Positions 16,755-27,034 of a stretch of 64,000 nucleotides of DNA are shown piece by piece (position 1 is the first letter of the stretch; each line of letters opens with the position of its first letter). The position numbers and the translations under genes were made by a program. Origin of the DNA: Bifidobacterium sp. ESL0745 (GTDB taxonomy: Bacteria > Actinomycetota > Actinomycetes > Actinomycetales > Bifidobacteriaceae); the NCBI RefSeq assembly GCF_029433335.1, contig NZ_JAQTHX010000001.1:248001-312000 (forward strand). The letters run 5' to 3'. The notes below the pieces were generated by a model. That model saw only the letters and a list, made by a program, of their open reading frames with translations, had not been told where the DNA came from and ran no database searches.

Positions 16755-18383
16755 TTGAGCAACAAGACATCCGAGGCATCACAGCCGGTGAGCACCATGA
16801 TGCCGATGACGGTCGCGGAAATCGCGGATGCGGTGGATGGCCGCTTGGTGATTGGAGCGGGAGACACGCTGCCGCAAGGGGCGGTGGCAACCTCCACCGT
16901 AAGCGATTCCCGGCAGATCAGCGAGGGATCGGTGTTCGTTGCCATCCCCGGCGAGCGCGTGGACGGCCATGATTTCGTGGCCGGTGCCGCAGCTGCCGGC
17001 GCTGTGGCCGCCTTGGTCGATCACGTGGTACAGGGAGCGGACGATACAGCGCAGATCGTGGTGGAAAACACCGTCGCAGCCTTGGGACGCTTGGCGCAGC
17101 ACAATATCGTGCGTCGGCGAGAGCTTGGGACGGACTTTACCGTCATCGGCATCACCGGTTCGGTCGGAAAGACGACGACCAAGGACCTGCTGCATTCGCT
17201 GATGGCGCAGCTTGGGCCGACTGTGGCTCCCGTCGGTTCGTTCAACAACGAAATAGGCCTGCCGCTTACCGCGTTGAAGGTCGGCGAGCATACACGCTTC
17301 TTCGTCGCCGAAATGGGGGCGAACCACGTCGGCGAAATCGCAGGGCTCACGCGCATCGTGCCTCCTGATCTTGCTGTGGTCCTCAAGGTCGGCGTCGCTC
17401 ATTTGGGGGAGTTCGGGTCCGTTGAGCGCATCGCCCAGGCCAAAAGCGAGATTGTGCAAGGTCTGGTGACCGGTGGCATTGCTGTGCTGAACGCTGACGA
17501 CAAGCGCGTGGCAGCGATGACGCGATTCGCGCCCGGTGAGGTGCTGTGGTTCGGGCTGGACGGTGAGGCCAGGCCGGATGTCGGCAGGATGAGCGCCACT
17601 GACATCACCGTCGACGCCTTGGACCGTCCCAGTTTCACTCTGCTTGCCCCGAACGGCGAGCGTGCGCGGGTGAATCTGGGTATTGGCGGGTCCCACAATG
17701 TCATCAACGCATTGGCTGCGGCCACGGTCGCCAGCCATTTTGGCATGCCGATCGCACAAATCGCCGAAGGGCTGGGCGATGTCAAGCATATCAGCCCGCA
17801 TCGCATGGCCGTCTCGACGGTTGACCTGGGTAAGGGCGCCGGAACGTTTACGCTTATCGACGATTCGTTCAACGCGAATCCCGATTCCATGCGTGCCGGA
17901 CTCGACGGGCTTGCCCGCTGGGAATCGGTTGACAGGAACGCAGACGACGGCGTGCGAAGCGAGGCGCAAAATCGCCCGAACCCCTATCGTGTCGCTGTAT
18001 TGGGCGCGATGCTCGAACTGGGGGACGAGGAGATGGATCTGCATCGGCGCACGGGTGCCTACGCCGCCTCGTTGGGGTTGGATGAAATCATCGCCGTGGG
18101 CAACGAAACCGACAAGCACTTCGACGCGCTCGCCTCCGCTTTGGCGCAGGGGGCGCAGCAGGCCCAAGACGAGGTTCCCGGAACGCCGGGGCGTACCCCC
18201 GTCGTGGTGCAATGGGTACATAGTGCCGTTGAGGCCGAGAGGCTGGTCGCGGATATCGTCCGCCGGCATCAAGACACCGTCGTGCTGCTCAAAGGTTCGC
18301 ATTTTTCGGGGCTTTCCGCCCTGGCGGAGCGTTGGGCGCGCATGGAAAAGCAAACGCAACAGGAAGTGGAGCCGGAACATTGA
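16755..18383 (+). CDS. murF: UDP-N-acetylmuramoyl-tripeptide--D-alanyl-D-alanine ligase MurF
   Basis: About 542 residues with the proposed TTG start, longer than the usual 450-480. MurF adds D-Ala-D-Ala to the UDP-MurNAc-tripeptide. The N-terminal domain starts MTVAEIADAVDGRL, with DSRQISEGSVFVAIPGERVDGHDF; the ATP loop is GSVGKTTT (about 135-142); FFVAEMGANHVGEI and SHNVINALAA mark the central domain; DDSFNANPDSM and AVLGAMLELGD mark the C-terminal domain. The start is uncertain: TTG 16755 has AAAGGCGG seven bases upstream, ATG 16719 has AAGGGG, and ATG 16797 has little. The frame continues open far upstream inside the MurE-like gene, which is overlap without coding signal. It overlaps mraY at its stop. 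Confidence 0.93.
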   Translation: MSNKTSEASQPVSTMMPMTVAEIADAVDGRLVIGAGDTLPQGAVATSTVSDSRQISEGSVFVAIPGERVDGHDFVAGAAAAGAVAALVDHVVQGADDTAQIVVENTVAALGRLAQHNIVRRRELGTDFTVIGITGSVGKTTTKDLLHSLMAQLGPTVAPVGSFNNEIGLPLTALKVGEHTRFFVAEMGANHVGEIAGLTRIVPPDLAVVLKVGVAHLGEFGSVERIAQAKSEIVQGLVTGGIAVLNADDKRVAAMTRFAPGEVLWFGLDGEARPDVGRMSATDITVDALDRPSFTLLAPNGERARVNLGIGGSHNVINALAAATVASHFGMPIAQIAEGLGDVKHISPHRMAVSTVDLGKGAGTFTLIDDSFNANPDSMRAGLDGLARWESVDRNADDGVRSEAQNRPNPYRVAVLGAMLELGDEEMDLHRRTGAYAASLGLDEIIAVGNETDKHFDALASALAQGAQQAQDEVPGTPGRTPVVVQWVHSAVEAERLVADIVRRHQDTVVLLKGSHFSGLSALAERWARMEKQTQQEVEPEH

Positions 18384-19483
18384 TTTCCCTCATCATCGGT
18401 ATCGTGGTCTCGCTGCTGGTCACGATGATTGGCACGCCGGTCATGATCAGAGTGGTGCACCGGTTGCATTATGGGCAATACATCCGTCAGGATGGACCGC
18501 AATCGCATCTCTTGAAACGTGGCACGGCCACCATGGGCGGCGTCGTCATCATTTTCGCGGTCTTGTTCGGCTGGGGCGCCTCCGCTCTCTATCGAGGTCT
18601 GACAGGCGGGCAAAGCGTGTCGTGGTCTGCCGTACTGGTGCTTTTCGCCATGGTCTCCATGGGGGCCTTGGGTTTCATCGATGACTTCGCGAAGGTACGC
18701 AAAAAGCAGAATACCGGGCTGAGCGTCGGCGGCAAGTTCTTCGGCCAGTTCGTTTTCGCCACGATCTATGCGGTTTTGGCCTTGTTGATTCCCACCAAGT
18801 CCGGATTCCCCTCGGCGCAGGCCGGTATGAGCTTCATCGAGCATCCGTTCTTCAGTTTCGAGTTTGCCGGCAAGGTCGTCGCCATCGTCATTTTCGTGAT
18901 CTGGGTGAATTTCCTGATGATCGCATGGACCAACGCCGTCAATCTGACCGACGGGCTCGACGGGCTCGCCACCGGTTCCTCGATGATCTCCCTGGCCGGT
19001 TATACCATCATCGCCTTCTGGGAAAGCTATCACGTCAAGGGAGGCCCCAAGATCGGCTATTCCTACGCGGTCTCCGACCCGTTGGATCTGACGATCATCG
19101 CGGCCTGCGCCGCCGTGGCCTGCTTCGGCTTCCTCTGGTACAACTCGAACCCTGCCACTATTTTCATGGGCGACACTGGTTCACTGGCCTTGGGCGGGCT
19201 TTTCGCCGCGCTTTCCATCGCCACACACACCGAGTTCCTGGCTGTCATCATCGGCGGGCTCTACGTCATCGAGGCGTTAAGCGATGTCATCCAGGTGGGT
19301 TGTTTCAAACTCACCCACAAGCGAGTCTTCAAGATGGCGCCGATCCATCATCATTTTGAGTTGATGGGGTGGAGCGAGCAGAAAGTCGTCGTGCGCTTCT
19401 GGATGATCGAATTCATGTTTGTGTTGATCGGGCTCATGATTTTCTATGCGGATTGGGCATCGCGCTCCGGCTTGCTGATCTAG
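18380..19483 (+). CDS. mraY: Phospho-N-acetylmuramoyl-pentapeptide transferase MraY
   Basis: About 367 residues with ten predicted membrane helices. It transfers phospho-MurNAc-pentapeptide to undecaprenyl phosphate, making lipid I. Signature motifs: RGTATMGGVVI, LGFIDDFAKVRKKQNTGLS (first Asp pair), NLTDGLDGLATGSS (catalytic Asp), ATIFMGDTGSLALGG, and the HHH motif in APIHHHFELMGW. The proposed start is TTG 18380, overlapping the murF TGA by four bases, with GTGGAG eight bases upstream; the frame is open further upstream, but those residues (inside murF) are not MraY-like and the first helix begins right at MISLIIGIVV. Confidence 0.96.
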   Translation: MISLIIGIVVSLLVTMIGTPVMIRVVHRLHYGQYIRQDGPQSHLLKRGTATMGGVVIIFAVLFGWGASALYRGLTGGQSVSWSAVLVLFAMVSMGALGFIDDFAKVRKKQNTGLSVGGKFFGQFVFATIYAVLALLIPTKSGFPSAQAGMSFIEHPFFSFEFAGKVVAIVIFVIWVNFLMIAWTNAVNLTDGLDGLATGSSMISLAGYTIIAFWESYHVKGGPKIGYSYAVSDPLDLTIIAACAAVACFGFLWYNSNPATIFMGDTGSLALGGLFAALSIATHTEFLAVIIGGLYVIEALSDVIQVGCFKLTHKRVFKMAPIHHHFELMGWSEQKVVVRFWMIEFMFVLIGLMIFYADWASRSGLLI

Positions 19484-19542
19484 GCGGTGCAACCGCTTTC
19501 AGACGTCCGGCGACGTAAAGGACAAGGAAAGGTTGATTTTAA

Positions 19543-21045
19543 ATGCAGGCAACAGGGGATTCTGGTTTTGCATCGGTTCATCGTCCCGGCAACGAGGACG
19601 GATTGTCACATTTGGATGTTGCCGGCAAAACCATGCTGGTAGCCGGTCTCGGGGTTTCCGGTCGCGGCGCCGTTCAAGCATTGCAGGGACGTGCCGGTCG
19701 CGTTATCGGCGTTGATGAGAAGAAACCCGAAGCCGATCTGCATTCGTTCGACGACATCGACTGGAACGACGTCGATATCGTGGTCGCTTCACCGGTCTTC
19801 AATCCGCGCACGCCTTTTCTTCTTGAAGCCCAGCGTCGTAATATTCCCGTTATCAGCGAAGTCGAGCTGGCTTGGAGCCTGCGGGTTCCGGCCGAGCATT
19901 CGGCCTTGCACGAACCGGCCCCGTGGATCGGCATCACCGGCACCAATGGCAAGACTTCGACCACCCAAATGGTCTCGGCCATGCTCACCGATTGCGGCAT
20001 GGACGCCCCCGCCGTCGGCAACATCGGCAAATCCGTGAGTCTGGCTGCGGTTGATCCGAAGCACGACGCGCTGTGCGTGGAACTGAGCAGTTTCCAGATG
20101 CATTTCACCGATTCGCTGGCGCTGGATTGCGCGGCCATCACCAATATCGCGGCCGATCATCTCGATTGGCACGGCGGTATGGCCAACTATGCGTCCGACA
20201 AATCCAAGGTCTTCCACAACGCCAAGCGGGTATTGGTATTCAACGCCGATGATGCGCGAGTCTCGGCCTTGGCCGGTGAAGCCCAGGTCGGTCCGGAGTG
20301 CCGTAAAATCGGTTTTACATTGAACGCTCCCAAACCTGGCCAGATCGGCGTATCCGATGGCTGGATTGTCGATGCCAGTGGCTTGGCGGGGGCTCCGGCC
20401 GGCGATATGAACGCATTGGCCAAAGTGACCGAATTCTCGCATCTGTGCGAGCCTGACGGTACGGTCTATCCGCATCTTCTGGCCGATGCCATCACCGCCT
20501 TGGCGCTGGCCATGGGACTTGGCGCAGATCCCGGTCGTTGCCTTGACGCCTTGCGCGCCTTCGCCCCCGGCGGCCATCGCATCCAGACCGTCGCCACCGC
20601 ACATCTGAAGGATGGCGGCACGCTGCGTTTCGTGGACGATTCCAAGGCCACCAACGCCCACGCCGCCCATGCCTCGCTTTCCAGCTACAAGCCCAAGTCC
20701 GTGGTCTGGATCGCCGGAGGACTGGCCAAGGGCGGGCATTTCGAGGATCTTGTCGCCGACCAGGCCAAAACCATCAAGGCGGCCGTCATCATCGGCGTCG
20801 ACCAGACGCCCATGCTTGAGGCGTTCAAAGCCAGTGCCCCCGGCATCCCGCTGACGATCATCGATCCGGAAAACAAGTCGGGTGTGATGGCGCGTGCGGT
20901 CGAAGCCGCGGGCAAGTATGCTTCAGGCGGCGACGTGGTGTTGATGGCACCGGCATGTGCTTCGATGGACCAGTTCGTCTCGTATGCCGACCGCGGTTCA
21001 CAGTTCGCCGACGCCGCCCGTGATTGGGTGGCCAACCATGGCTAG
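19543..21045 (+). CDS. murD: UDP-N-acetylmuramoylalanine--D-glutamate ligase MurD
   Basis: About 500 residues. It ligates D-Glu to UDP-MurNAc-L-Ala. The N-terminal Rossmann-like domain has [15 protein letters not shown] and [14 protein letters not shown]; the ATP loop is GTNGKTST at 133-140; then [38 protein letters not shown] with the conserved Asp/His pair, and the C-terminal [18 protein letters not shown] and [21 protein letters not shown] lies 11-18 bases before the ATG, slightly far. The first 25 residues precede the conserved fold. It overlaps the ftsW start by eight bases. Confidence 0.96.
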   Translation: MQATGDSGFASVHRPGNEDGLSHLDVAGKTMLVAGLGVSGRGAVQALQGRAGRVIGVDEKKPEADLHSFDDIDWNDVDIVVASPVFNPRTPFLLEAQRRNIPVISEVELAWSLRVPAEHSALHEPAPWIGITGTNGKTSTTQMVSAMLTDCGMDAPAVGNIGKSVSLAAVDPKHDALCVELSSFQMHFTDSLALDCAAITNIAADHLDWHGGMANYASDKSKVFHNAKRVLVFNADDARVSALAGEAQVGPECRKIGFTLNAPKPGQIGVSDGWIVDASGLAGAPAGDMNALAKVTEFSHLCEPDGTVYPHLLADAITALALAMGLGADPGRCLDALRAFAPGGHRIQTVATAHLKDGGTLRFVDDSKATNAHAAHASLSSYKPKSVVWIAGGLAKGGHFEDLVADQAKTIKAAVIIGVDQTPMLEAFKASAPGIPLTIIDPENKSGVMARAVEAAGKYASGGDVVLMAPACASMDQFVSYADRGSQFADAARDWVANHG

Positions 21046-22444
21046 ACGTATCTATGATCGAGATCAAGGTAAACAGGCCCGTCGCTCCGGGAAGAAGCCA
21101 CAAAAGGCCCGGAAGGCCATGTCGTCGGTTTCACGGACCGGAACCTCTGAATCTCGGCTTTCTTACGCCAGTGATGAGAAGCCGAAGTCGCGGATAAGCA
21201 CCCTGTATCGAAAGATGAAAGGCCTGTCTGCGCCTGTCACGGCCGATCCGCCGGAAACGGATTCATCCGATATCATTCAGGTTGCCGATTATTCGGGCAT
21301 CAGGTCTTTGCTCAATCCCTTGTGGTGCTATCACGGCTTCCATGGTGCGGTATTCGCCTTGACCGTCTTCGGTGTCATCATGGTTTTCTCGGCCTCCTCG
21401 GTCACTATGATCGCCGCCGATCTTTCCCCCTGGAAGCAGGCGCTGAGCCAAGGACTGTATTGCGTGATTGGCGTGGTCGTCTGCCTGCTGGCGATGCGGG
21501 TGCATTCCGAACGCTACCGCAACATCTCGTTTTGGTTCGTCGTCTTTTCGATTTTCCTGCAGTTGCTGACCGTGACACCGCTGGGTGTGGAGGTCAATGG
21601 CAACAAAGGGTGGATCGGTATCCCCAACAAGTTCACCATGCAGCCCGCAGAGGTGATGAAACTCGCGCTGTGCCTGTGGATGCCGTGGGCCGTGGTATTG
21701 GCGGCCAGGCATTATAAGACGGAAGGATTCAAGGCCTATGTGCCGATGATCGTGGTCTTTGTCCTCTGTCTTGGCACTGTCATGCTCGGCGGCGATCTGG
21801 GAACGGCGTTGATCCTTGTGGCCATTGGTGTCACCGCGATGTTGATCGGCGGTTTCCCTTTGAAATGGTTGATCGGCGCCGGCCTGGTGCTTCTGGTTTT
21901 CGTCGTTCTGGCGGTGGCCACCAGCCCCAACCGCATGCTACGGGTGATGGCGGCCTTCCGTCCCTGCCCGATTGTGCAGCCCCGCGGTGAATGCTACCAG
22001 TCGATGCATGCCAAGTTCGCCATGGCATCGGGCGGCTTCCTGGGTGTGGGCATCGGCAATTCCCGCGAAAAATGGAGCTATCTGCCTGAGGCCCACAATG
22101 ATTTCATCTTTGCCATCATCGGCGAGGAGACGGGGTTTGTCGGTGCCGCCGGGGTCGTCATTCTCTTCGCCATACTAGGCTGGTGCATGTTCGCCATCGC
22201 ATTGCAGACGCCAAACAAATACGCTTCGCGGGTGCTGATCTGCATTGCTGTGTGGATTGTTGTGCAGGCTCTGGTCAATATCATGGTCGTCATCGGTCTG
22301 TTGCCGGTGATGGGCGTGCCGCTGCCGTTTGTTTCGGCCGGCGGGTCAAGCCTGGTGATGTGTCTGTTTGCGGCAGGCGTGGCCACCAGTATGATGAAGA
22401 TGCAGCCGCAGATTCATGCCAGTGTGGCTTCAAAAAGCGTCTGA
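21038..22444 (+). CDS. ftsW: FtsW septal peptidoglycan polymerase (SEDS family)
   Basis: About 468 residues. A basic, Ser/Lys-rich cytoplasmic tail of about 85 residues precedes ten predicted membrane helices. SEDS motifs are visible: [33 protein letters not shown] (the conserved QPAE/K region), [56 protein letters not shown] split by charged loops, and [15 protein letters not shown] at the end. FtsW polymerises glycan strands from lipid II with FtsI at the septum. ATG 21038 overlaps the murD stop. The frame is open a further 27 codons upstream inside murD, but those residues are out of family. Confidence 0.96.
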   Translation: MARRIYDRDQGKQARRSGKKPQKARKAMSSVSRTGTSESRLSYASDEKPKSRISTLYRKMKGLSAPVTADPPETDSSDIIQVADYSGIRSLLNPLWCYHGFHGAVFALTVFGVIMVFSASSVTMIAADLSPWKQALSQGLYCVIGVVVCLLAMRVHSERYRNISFWFVVFSIFLQLLTVTPLGVEVNGNKGWIGIPNKFTMQPAEVMKLALCLWMPWAVVLAARHYKTEGFKAYVPMIVVFVLCLGTVMLGGDLGTALILVAIGVTAMLIGGFPLKWLIGAGLVLLVFVVLAVATSPNRMLRVMAAFRPCPIVQPRGECYQSMHAKFAMASGGFLGVGIGNSREKWSYLPEAHNDFIFAIIGEETGFVGAAGVVILFAILGWCMFAIALQTPNKYASRVLICIAVWIVVQALVNIMVVIGLLPVMGVPLPFVSAGGSSLVMCLFAAGVATSMMKMQPQIHASVASKSV

Positions 22445-22486
22445 AGATATTATCGGTATGGAATAGAGCCAAACGAGGAGCGGAAC

Positions 22487-23656
22487 ATGAAGCATATCGT
22501 ATTGGCCGGAGGCGGCACGGCCGGGCATGTCAACCCGCTGTTGAGCGTCGCCGTAGCCATCAAGCGCGAGGATCCTACGGCCGCCATCAGTGTTGTCGGC
22601 ACCGATGTCGGGCTGGAGAAGGATCTGGTTCCACAGGCCGGTTTTGAGCTCGACACCATAGCCAAAGTGCCGTTTCCTCGTCGTCCCAATATGCAGGCCC
22701 TGCGTTTTCCCGGCCGCTGGAGGCAGGAACAGAAGAAGGTTCGTTCCATTCTCGAACATCGTCACGCCGACGTGGTCGTAGGCTTCGGCGGCTACGTTTC
22801 GGCCCCCGTCTATACGGTGGCTCATTCGATGGGAGTCCCCATCATCATTCACGAACAGAACGCGCGCGCCGGCATGGCCAACAAGCTCGGTGTGCGGTGG
22901 GCGTCCTTTGTCGGAACCGCGTACGATCAGACTGGTCTGAAACCCCATGATGGCACGCAGATCCGTCGTGTCGGTCTTCCTTTGCGACCGGTTATCGCTG
23001 ATCTGTGCCGGAAGCTGGATAATGACAGACAATCGACGCGCAGGCTCGCAGCCCAGCAGCTGGGTGTCGATCCGTCAAGGCCGTTGGTGGTCGTCACCGG
23101 TGGGTCGTTGGGGGCGGTAAGCCTCAATGAGGCCGTCAGCGGTGCGGCTCGTGAGCTGCTGGGTGTCGCCCAGGTCATCCATCTGACTGGACGAGGAAAA
23201 AGCGCTGAGGTCCGTAATCGTGTCGTGCAGGCAGCAGGTCGGCAGGTCCTCACCGATCTTGATCCCACCCACGCCGGTCACGGTGACTACCATGTCGCCG
23301 AATATCTGGAGCGCATCGATTTGGCATTTGCCGCGGCCGATCTGGTGGTCTGCCGTTCGGGGGCAGGGACCACCAATGAACTCGCCGCTATCGGTATGCC
23401 GGCCGTCTACGTCCCGCTACCCATCGGCAACGGCGAGCAGCGTTTCAACGCCCAGCCGGTGGTTGAGGCCGGGGGTGGGCTTATGGTAGCCGATGCCGAT
23501 TGTTCGCCCGAATGGGTGCGTGAGCACATACCCGCTTTGGTCGCCGATCGTGAACGGCTACAGACCATGGGACGCAAGGCCTACGACTACGGCATCCGCG
23601 ACGCCGCGCAGACCATGGCGGGCATCGTGCTCGATATCGCCGGTTCCCACCAGTAG
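22487..23656 (+). CDS. murG: Lipid II synthase MurG
   Basis: About 389 residues, GT28 family. It transfers GlcNAc from UDP-GlcNAc to lipid I on the inner face of the membrane. Motifs: [17 protein letters not shown] (N-terminal glycine loop), [47 protein letters not shown], and the nucleotide-binding [30 protein letters not shown] sits before ATG 22487. It follows ftsW by 42 bases. Confidence 0.97.
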   Translation: MKHIVLAGGGTAGHVNPLLSVAVAIKREDPTAAISVVGTDVGLEKDLVPQAGFELDTIAKVPFPRRPNMQALRFPGRWRQEQKKVRSILEHRHADVVVGFGGYVSAPVYTVAHSMGVPIIIHEQNARAGMANKLGVRWASFVGTAYDQTGLKPHDGTQIRRVGLPLRPVIADLCRKLDNDRQSTRRLAAQQLGVDPSRPLVVVTGGSLGAVSLNEAVSGAARELLGVAQVIHLTGRGKSAEVRNRVVQAAGRQVLTDLDPTHAGHGDYHVAEYLERIDLAFAAADLVVCRSGAGTTNELAAIGMPAVYVPLPIGNGEQRFNAQPVVEAGGGLMVADADCSPEWVREHIPALVADRERLQTMGRKAYDYGIRDAAQTMAGIVLDIAGSHQ

Positions 23657-23824
23657 GGAGTGGTAGACCACAGGTTTCCTGCTGTTTTGCTGGTGTGTCA
23701 TGGCATCGCAATTGCAAGCAGTCTGCGTGGGTTTGCCGCTTGCGTCTTTGTCTGCGTGGTATATCGGGTATAACGGCATCAGTGATGTTTTCATCGAAAG
23801 AACCAAGCCTTCAAGGAGCGTATC

Positions 23825-25546
23825 GTGCAGTCGAATAATGGCGCTGAATCCATCGTGCTCGATCCGACGAAAGCCGCATTCGGGCCTAAGGACACGTTGA
23901 CCTCCCTCGGACGTACGCATTTCATCGGCATCGGTGGGGCAGGCATGAGCGTGCTTGCCGAAATGCTTCACGAAGAGGGTATCGAGGTGTCGGGTTCCGA
24001 TCGCGAAGCCAACGCCAAAACCGATCGGCTTATCGCCTTGGGTATCAAGGTGTATTTCGGACAGCGTGCCGGGAACGTCGAGGGGGCGCAGACGGTTGTC
24101 TATTCCAGCGCCATCAAGCCGAACAATCCCGAAATCGTCGCCGCCATGCAATCCGGAGCGCATATCGTCCACCGCAGCGACATCCTTGCGCTGCTGATGT
24201 CGAGCAAATGCGCGGTCAGCGTTGCCGGTGCGCACGGCAAGACCACGACCAGCTCGCTCATTTCGCATATCCTTGTCAATGCGGGTGCCAAAGCCGATGC
24301 CGGTGCGGATGCGCATACCTGTGGCAACATAGGCTCGCAGATTGCTGCGAACCCAGAGGCAGAAACGGTCAGACTGGCCGATCCCAGCTATGCCATCGGC
24401 GGTTCCATCCAGGGACCCGAAGGCGTCGCCATCGACGGCGGGCACGCTGGAAGCGGTGATGTGCTGGTGGCCGAGGCCGACGAATCCGACGGCAGCTTCG
24501 AGAAATACCGTCCCCAATTCGCGCTGATCACGAACGCCGAGGTCGACCATCTCGACCATTACGGCGATGCCGAGCATTACCAGCGGGCCTTTGTCCAATA
24601 CGCGAGTCATGCCAAGGGGCATGTCATCATGTCCATCGACGATGGGGGAGCGCAGGCCATTGTGCGTGCATTGCCATCCGAAGTGGCTGCGAAGACGATT
24701 TGCTATACGACCAAGGCCAACACTGATATCGCGCCAATCGCAGGGTTGCACGATGGCGTGAATCACGGCAGCGCTGATGACGATGCCACCGGTGATTGCC
24801 AAACCACTGGTACCAATTCCCGTCTCCAGCTTGTCCGTATTCTTTCCGAACAAGAAAGCGCAGGGGACGGCGCCGAACGGTTCACCATCCTGCTGCCGAC
24901 CGGTTTCGCCGGTTGCAACGAGGAGCATCGCATACCGGTTACTCTGCGGATTCCCGGCATCCACAACGCGCGCAACGCGACCGCTGCGATCATTGTGGCC
25001 ACACTGCTCGGCATGAATCCGGTGCTCGCCGCCCAAACCGCTTCGAGCTTCAGGGGTGCCTCCCGCCGCTTCGAGGTCAACGGGGTTGCGGACGGGGTGA
25101 CCGTGGTCGACGATTACGCCCACCATCCCACGGAAATCGAGGCGTTGCTCGACGCCGCGCGACGGCGTTATCCGAATTCCGTTATCCGTGTGCTTTTCCA
25201 ACCGCACCTGTTCAGCCGGACCAAATTCTTCACCGATCGTTTCGCTTCGGCGCTTGCCAAGGCCGACGACGTGGTCATCGCCCCTATTTACCCGGCCCGC
25301 GAGCGCCAAGAGGATTTTCCCGACATCACCTCGCAGGTGATTGTGGACGCTGCCGGCAGTCTCGCTCATGACCCGGCCCAAGGCTGGATCACCATCTCAA
25401 AAGATCTTCAGGATGGCGCTCGGACTCTGGTCGATCACTCGCGGTCCGGTGACGTTTTGATCACCGTCGGGGCGGGTGACGTCACAACCATGGATGCGTT
25501 CATGCTTGATCTGCTCGAAAGCCGCGCCAAAGGGTCGCGCCAATGA
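23825..25546 (+). CDS. murC: UDP-N-acetylmuramate--L-alanine ligase MurC, with insertions
   Basis: About 573 residues, roughly 80-100 longer than usual MurC. It adds L-Ala to UDP-MurNAc. Motifs: RTHFIGIGGAGMSVLAEML, GSDREANAKT, VYSSAIKPNNPE, ATP loop GAHGKTTT (135-142), VAEADESDGSFEKY, NAEVDHLDHYGD, and the C-terminal GASRRFEVNG and VVDDYAHHPTEI. Extra segments are seen after the P-loop helix (about residues 155-186, containing CGNIGSQIA) and at about 290-330, where a variable acidic stretch separates two conserved blocks. AAGGAG at 23813-23818 supports the GTG start at 23825. The stop overlaps the ftsQ start (ATGA). Confidence 0.95.
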   Translation: MQSNNGAESIVLDPTKAAFGPKDTLTSLGRTHFIGIGGAGMSVLAEMLHEEGIEVSGSDREANAKTDRLIALGIKVYFGQRAGNVEGAQTVVYSSAIKPNNPEIVAAMQSGAHIVHRSDILALLMSSKCAVSVAGAHGKTTTSSLISHILVNAGAKADAGADAHTCGNIGSQIAANPEAETVRLADPSYAIGGSIQGPEGVAIDGGHAGSGDVLVAEADESDGSFEKYRPQFALITNAEVDHLDHYGDAEHYQRAFVQYASHAKGHVIMSIDDGGAQAIVRALPSEVAAKTICYTTKANTDIAPIAGLHDGVNHGSADDDATGDCQTTGTNSRLQLVRILSEQESAGDGAERFTILLPTGFAGCNEEHRIPVTLRIPGIHNARNATAAIIVATLLGMNPVLAAQTASSFRGASRRFEVNGVADGVTVVDDYAHHPTEIEALLDAARRRYPNSVIRVLFQPHLFSRTKFFTDRFASALAKADDVVIAPIYPARERQEDFPDITSQVIVDAAGSLAHDPAQGWITISKDLQDGARTLVDHSRSGDVLITVGAGDVTTMDAFMLDLLESRAKGSRQ

Positions 25547-26937
25547 GTGGCCGTCGTATAGCAAGTGGCGGCGGGAAAAACGATTCGACTCGCCGTCCGC
25601 GAACCAGCAGGTCATCGTCGCATCTGTCATCGTCCACTGACGATGATGGCCGGATCAACGATTTCGGGGTGCCGAAACGCCATCGGGACAAATCTCAAAC
25701 TTCGGGTGACACCGGGAAAAACGAAGAACGGGACAAGGTTTTCTCGTCATCAAATACCGGGACCTCGGATAGTGAGACGAAGCCGCGCCCAGGCCGTCAG
25801 CCTCGTTCCGTAACGTCCAACGCATCGGGAAGTAAAACCCATACGGATGCCACTCATGGCGGTAAATCGGTTCCGGAAGACCGGAAAGTGACATCGGCGA
25901 AGGAACGGTCTGCTGATGCCGGAACCACGAAAATCGGGAAGCCCGCTGGTTCCTTTCGTCGCAGGTTATCGGGAAAGCCGAAGTACGGAATAGATGAGCC
26001 GCTGACGGACAGCGATAAGGATCCGGGTTCAAGCCGTTCGATACGGTCGGCTTCCTCGGATGGCAGGGTCACCAAAAGCGCTCCGGGCAGTTTCGTCGAT
26101 GCCAGAAACCTGGAAAACGACAATTTTGTCGAGCAGACATTGAAGCAGACCGCCAGTCCCTTGGGCGTGGCGGCACGGCCGAAGGTCATCGATTTCGATG
26201 TGCGCCTCAAAGAACGCAAGAGGATCGGCAGGCGGAAGGTGGCTTTCAAATCGTTGATCGCCCTTGCTGTTCTGGCCGTGCTGGCCGCCGTGGTATGGCT
26301 TCTGTTCTTTTCGCCCGTCTTTCTGCTTGACCCTGATCAGATCGAGGTTTCCGGTGAAAACAACTGGGTCGGCAAGGTCCAGGTCGTTTCCATCGCCGAC
26401 AAGCAGGCCGGCAAATCGCTGCTGATGGTGTCATCCGGGTATGTTGAGGATGAGCTGAAAAAGATACCGGGTGTTTCGATGGCGAAGGTCGAAAAGGTCT
26501 ATCCTAAGGCAATGAAAATCAGTATTACCGCGCAAGAGCCTGCCGCGATGCTGAAGACGCCTGACGGGGGCGAAACGGCCGTGGACGGCTATGGGCGCGT
26601 GCTGAACAAGGTCGGCAATGTCTCCACCAAAGGCATTCCCGTCATCGAAGTGGACAACGTCGAAGTGAGTTTGCGGGACCGCTCTGTCCAACAGGCACTG
26701 AAGGTGCTGAACCTGCTTTCGCACGATATGCGCGTGGCCGTTACCAAGGTCAGTGCGAAAACCCAGGATTCCGTGACTACCGAAATCAACGGCGGCCAGC
26801 GCGTGATCGTCTGGGGCGACGCTTCCGATATGAAGCTCAAGCAGGCTGTGGTCGACAAGATCATCAACGACCCCACCAAGATCGGCGACAAGCATCAAGT
26901 CGATGTCTCCGCCCCGTTGCGGCCGATCATCAAGTAA
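25543..26937 (+). CDS. ftsQ: FtsQ cell-division protein with very long cytoplasmic tail
   Basis: About 464 residues. The first 230 are hydrophilic low-complexity sequence rich in Ser, Lys, Arg, Asp and Gly; one membrane segment follows (about 236-258), then a POTRA domain (LLDPDQIEVSGENNWVG onward) and the FtsQ beta domain (KVYPKAMKISI, AVDGYGRVL, IPVIEVDN). FtsQ nucleates the FtsQLB complex at the division site. The cytoplasmic tail is several times longer than in model bacteria; no folded domain is recognisable in it. The gene closes the cluster; ftsZ does not follow, and the next gene (dtd) is on the opposite strand. Confidence 0.93.
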   Translation: MSGRRIASGGGKNDSTRRPRTSRSSSHLSSSTDDDGRINDFGVPKRHRDKSQTSGDTGKNEERDKVFSSSNTGTSDSETKPRPGRQPRSVTSNASGSKTHTDATHGGKSVPEDRKVTSAKERSADAGTTKIGKPAGSFRRRLSGKPKYGIDEPLTDSDKDPGSSRSIRSASSDGRVTKSAPGSFVDARNLENDNFVEQTLKQTASPLGVAARPKVIDFDVRLKERKRIGRRKVAFKSLIALAVLAVLAAVVWLLFFSPVFLLDPDQIEVSGENNWVGKVQVVSIADKQAGKSLLMVSSGYVEDELKKIPGVSMAKVEKVYPKAMKISITAQEPAAMLKTPDGGETAVDGYGRVLNKVGNVSTKGIPVIEVDNVEVSLRDRSVQQALKVLNLLSHDMRVAVTKVSAKTQDSVTTEINGGQRVIVWGDASDMKLKQAVVDKIINDPTKIGDKHQVDVSAPLRPIIK

Positions 26938-26968
26938 CGGGACGTTTATGCTGCATGTAGATGCGATG

Positions 26969-27002
26969 AAAATCAGTGTTTTGCCTTGATTCTCCTGATT
27001 TT
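26969..27002. terminator. Inverted repeat between converging ftsQ and dtd
   Basis: AAAATCAG (26969-26976) and CTGATTTT (26995-27002) can pair across an 18-base loop; the T-ending arm on either strand makes it a possible weak bidirectional terminator. A further GAAAATCAGTG copy lies at 27030-27040 and includes the dtd stop codon. The stem is short and AT-rich, so the call is tentative. Confidence 0.4.
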
Positions 27003-27034
27003 GCTCGCATGTTCAGACACGGTATGGAAGAAAA

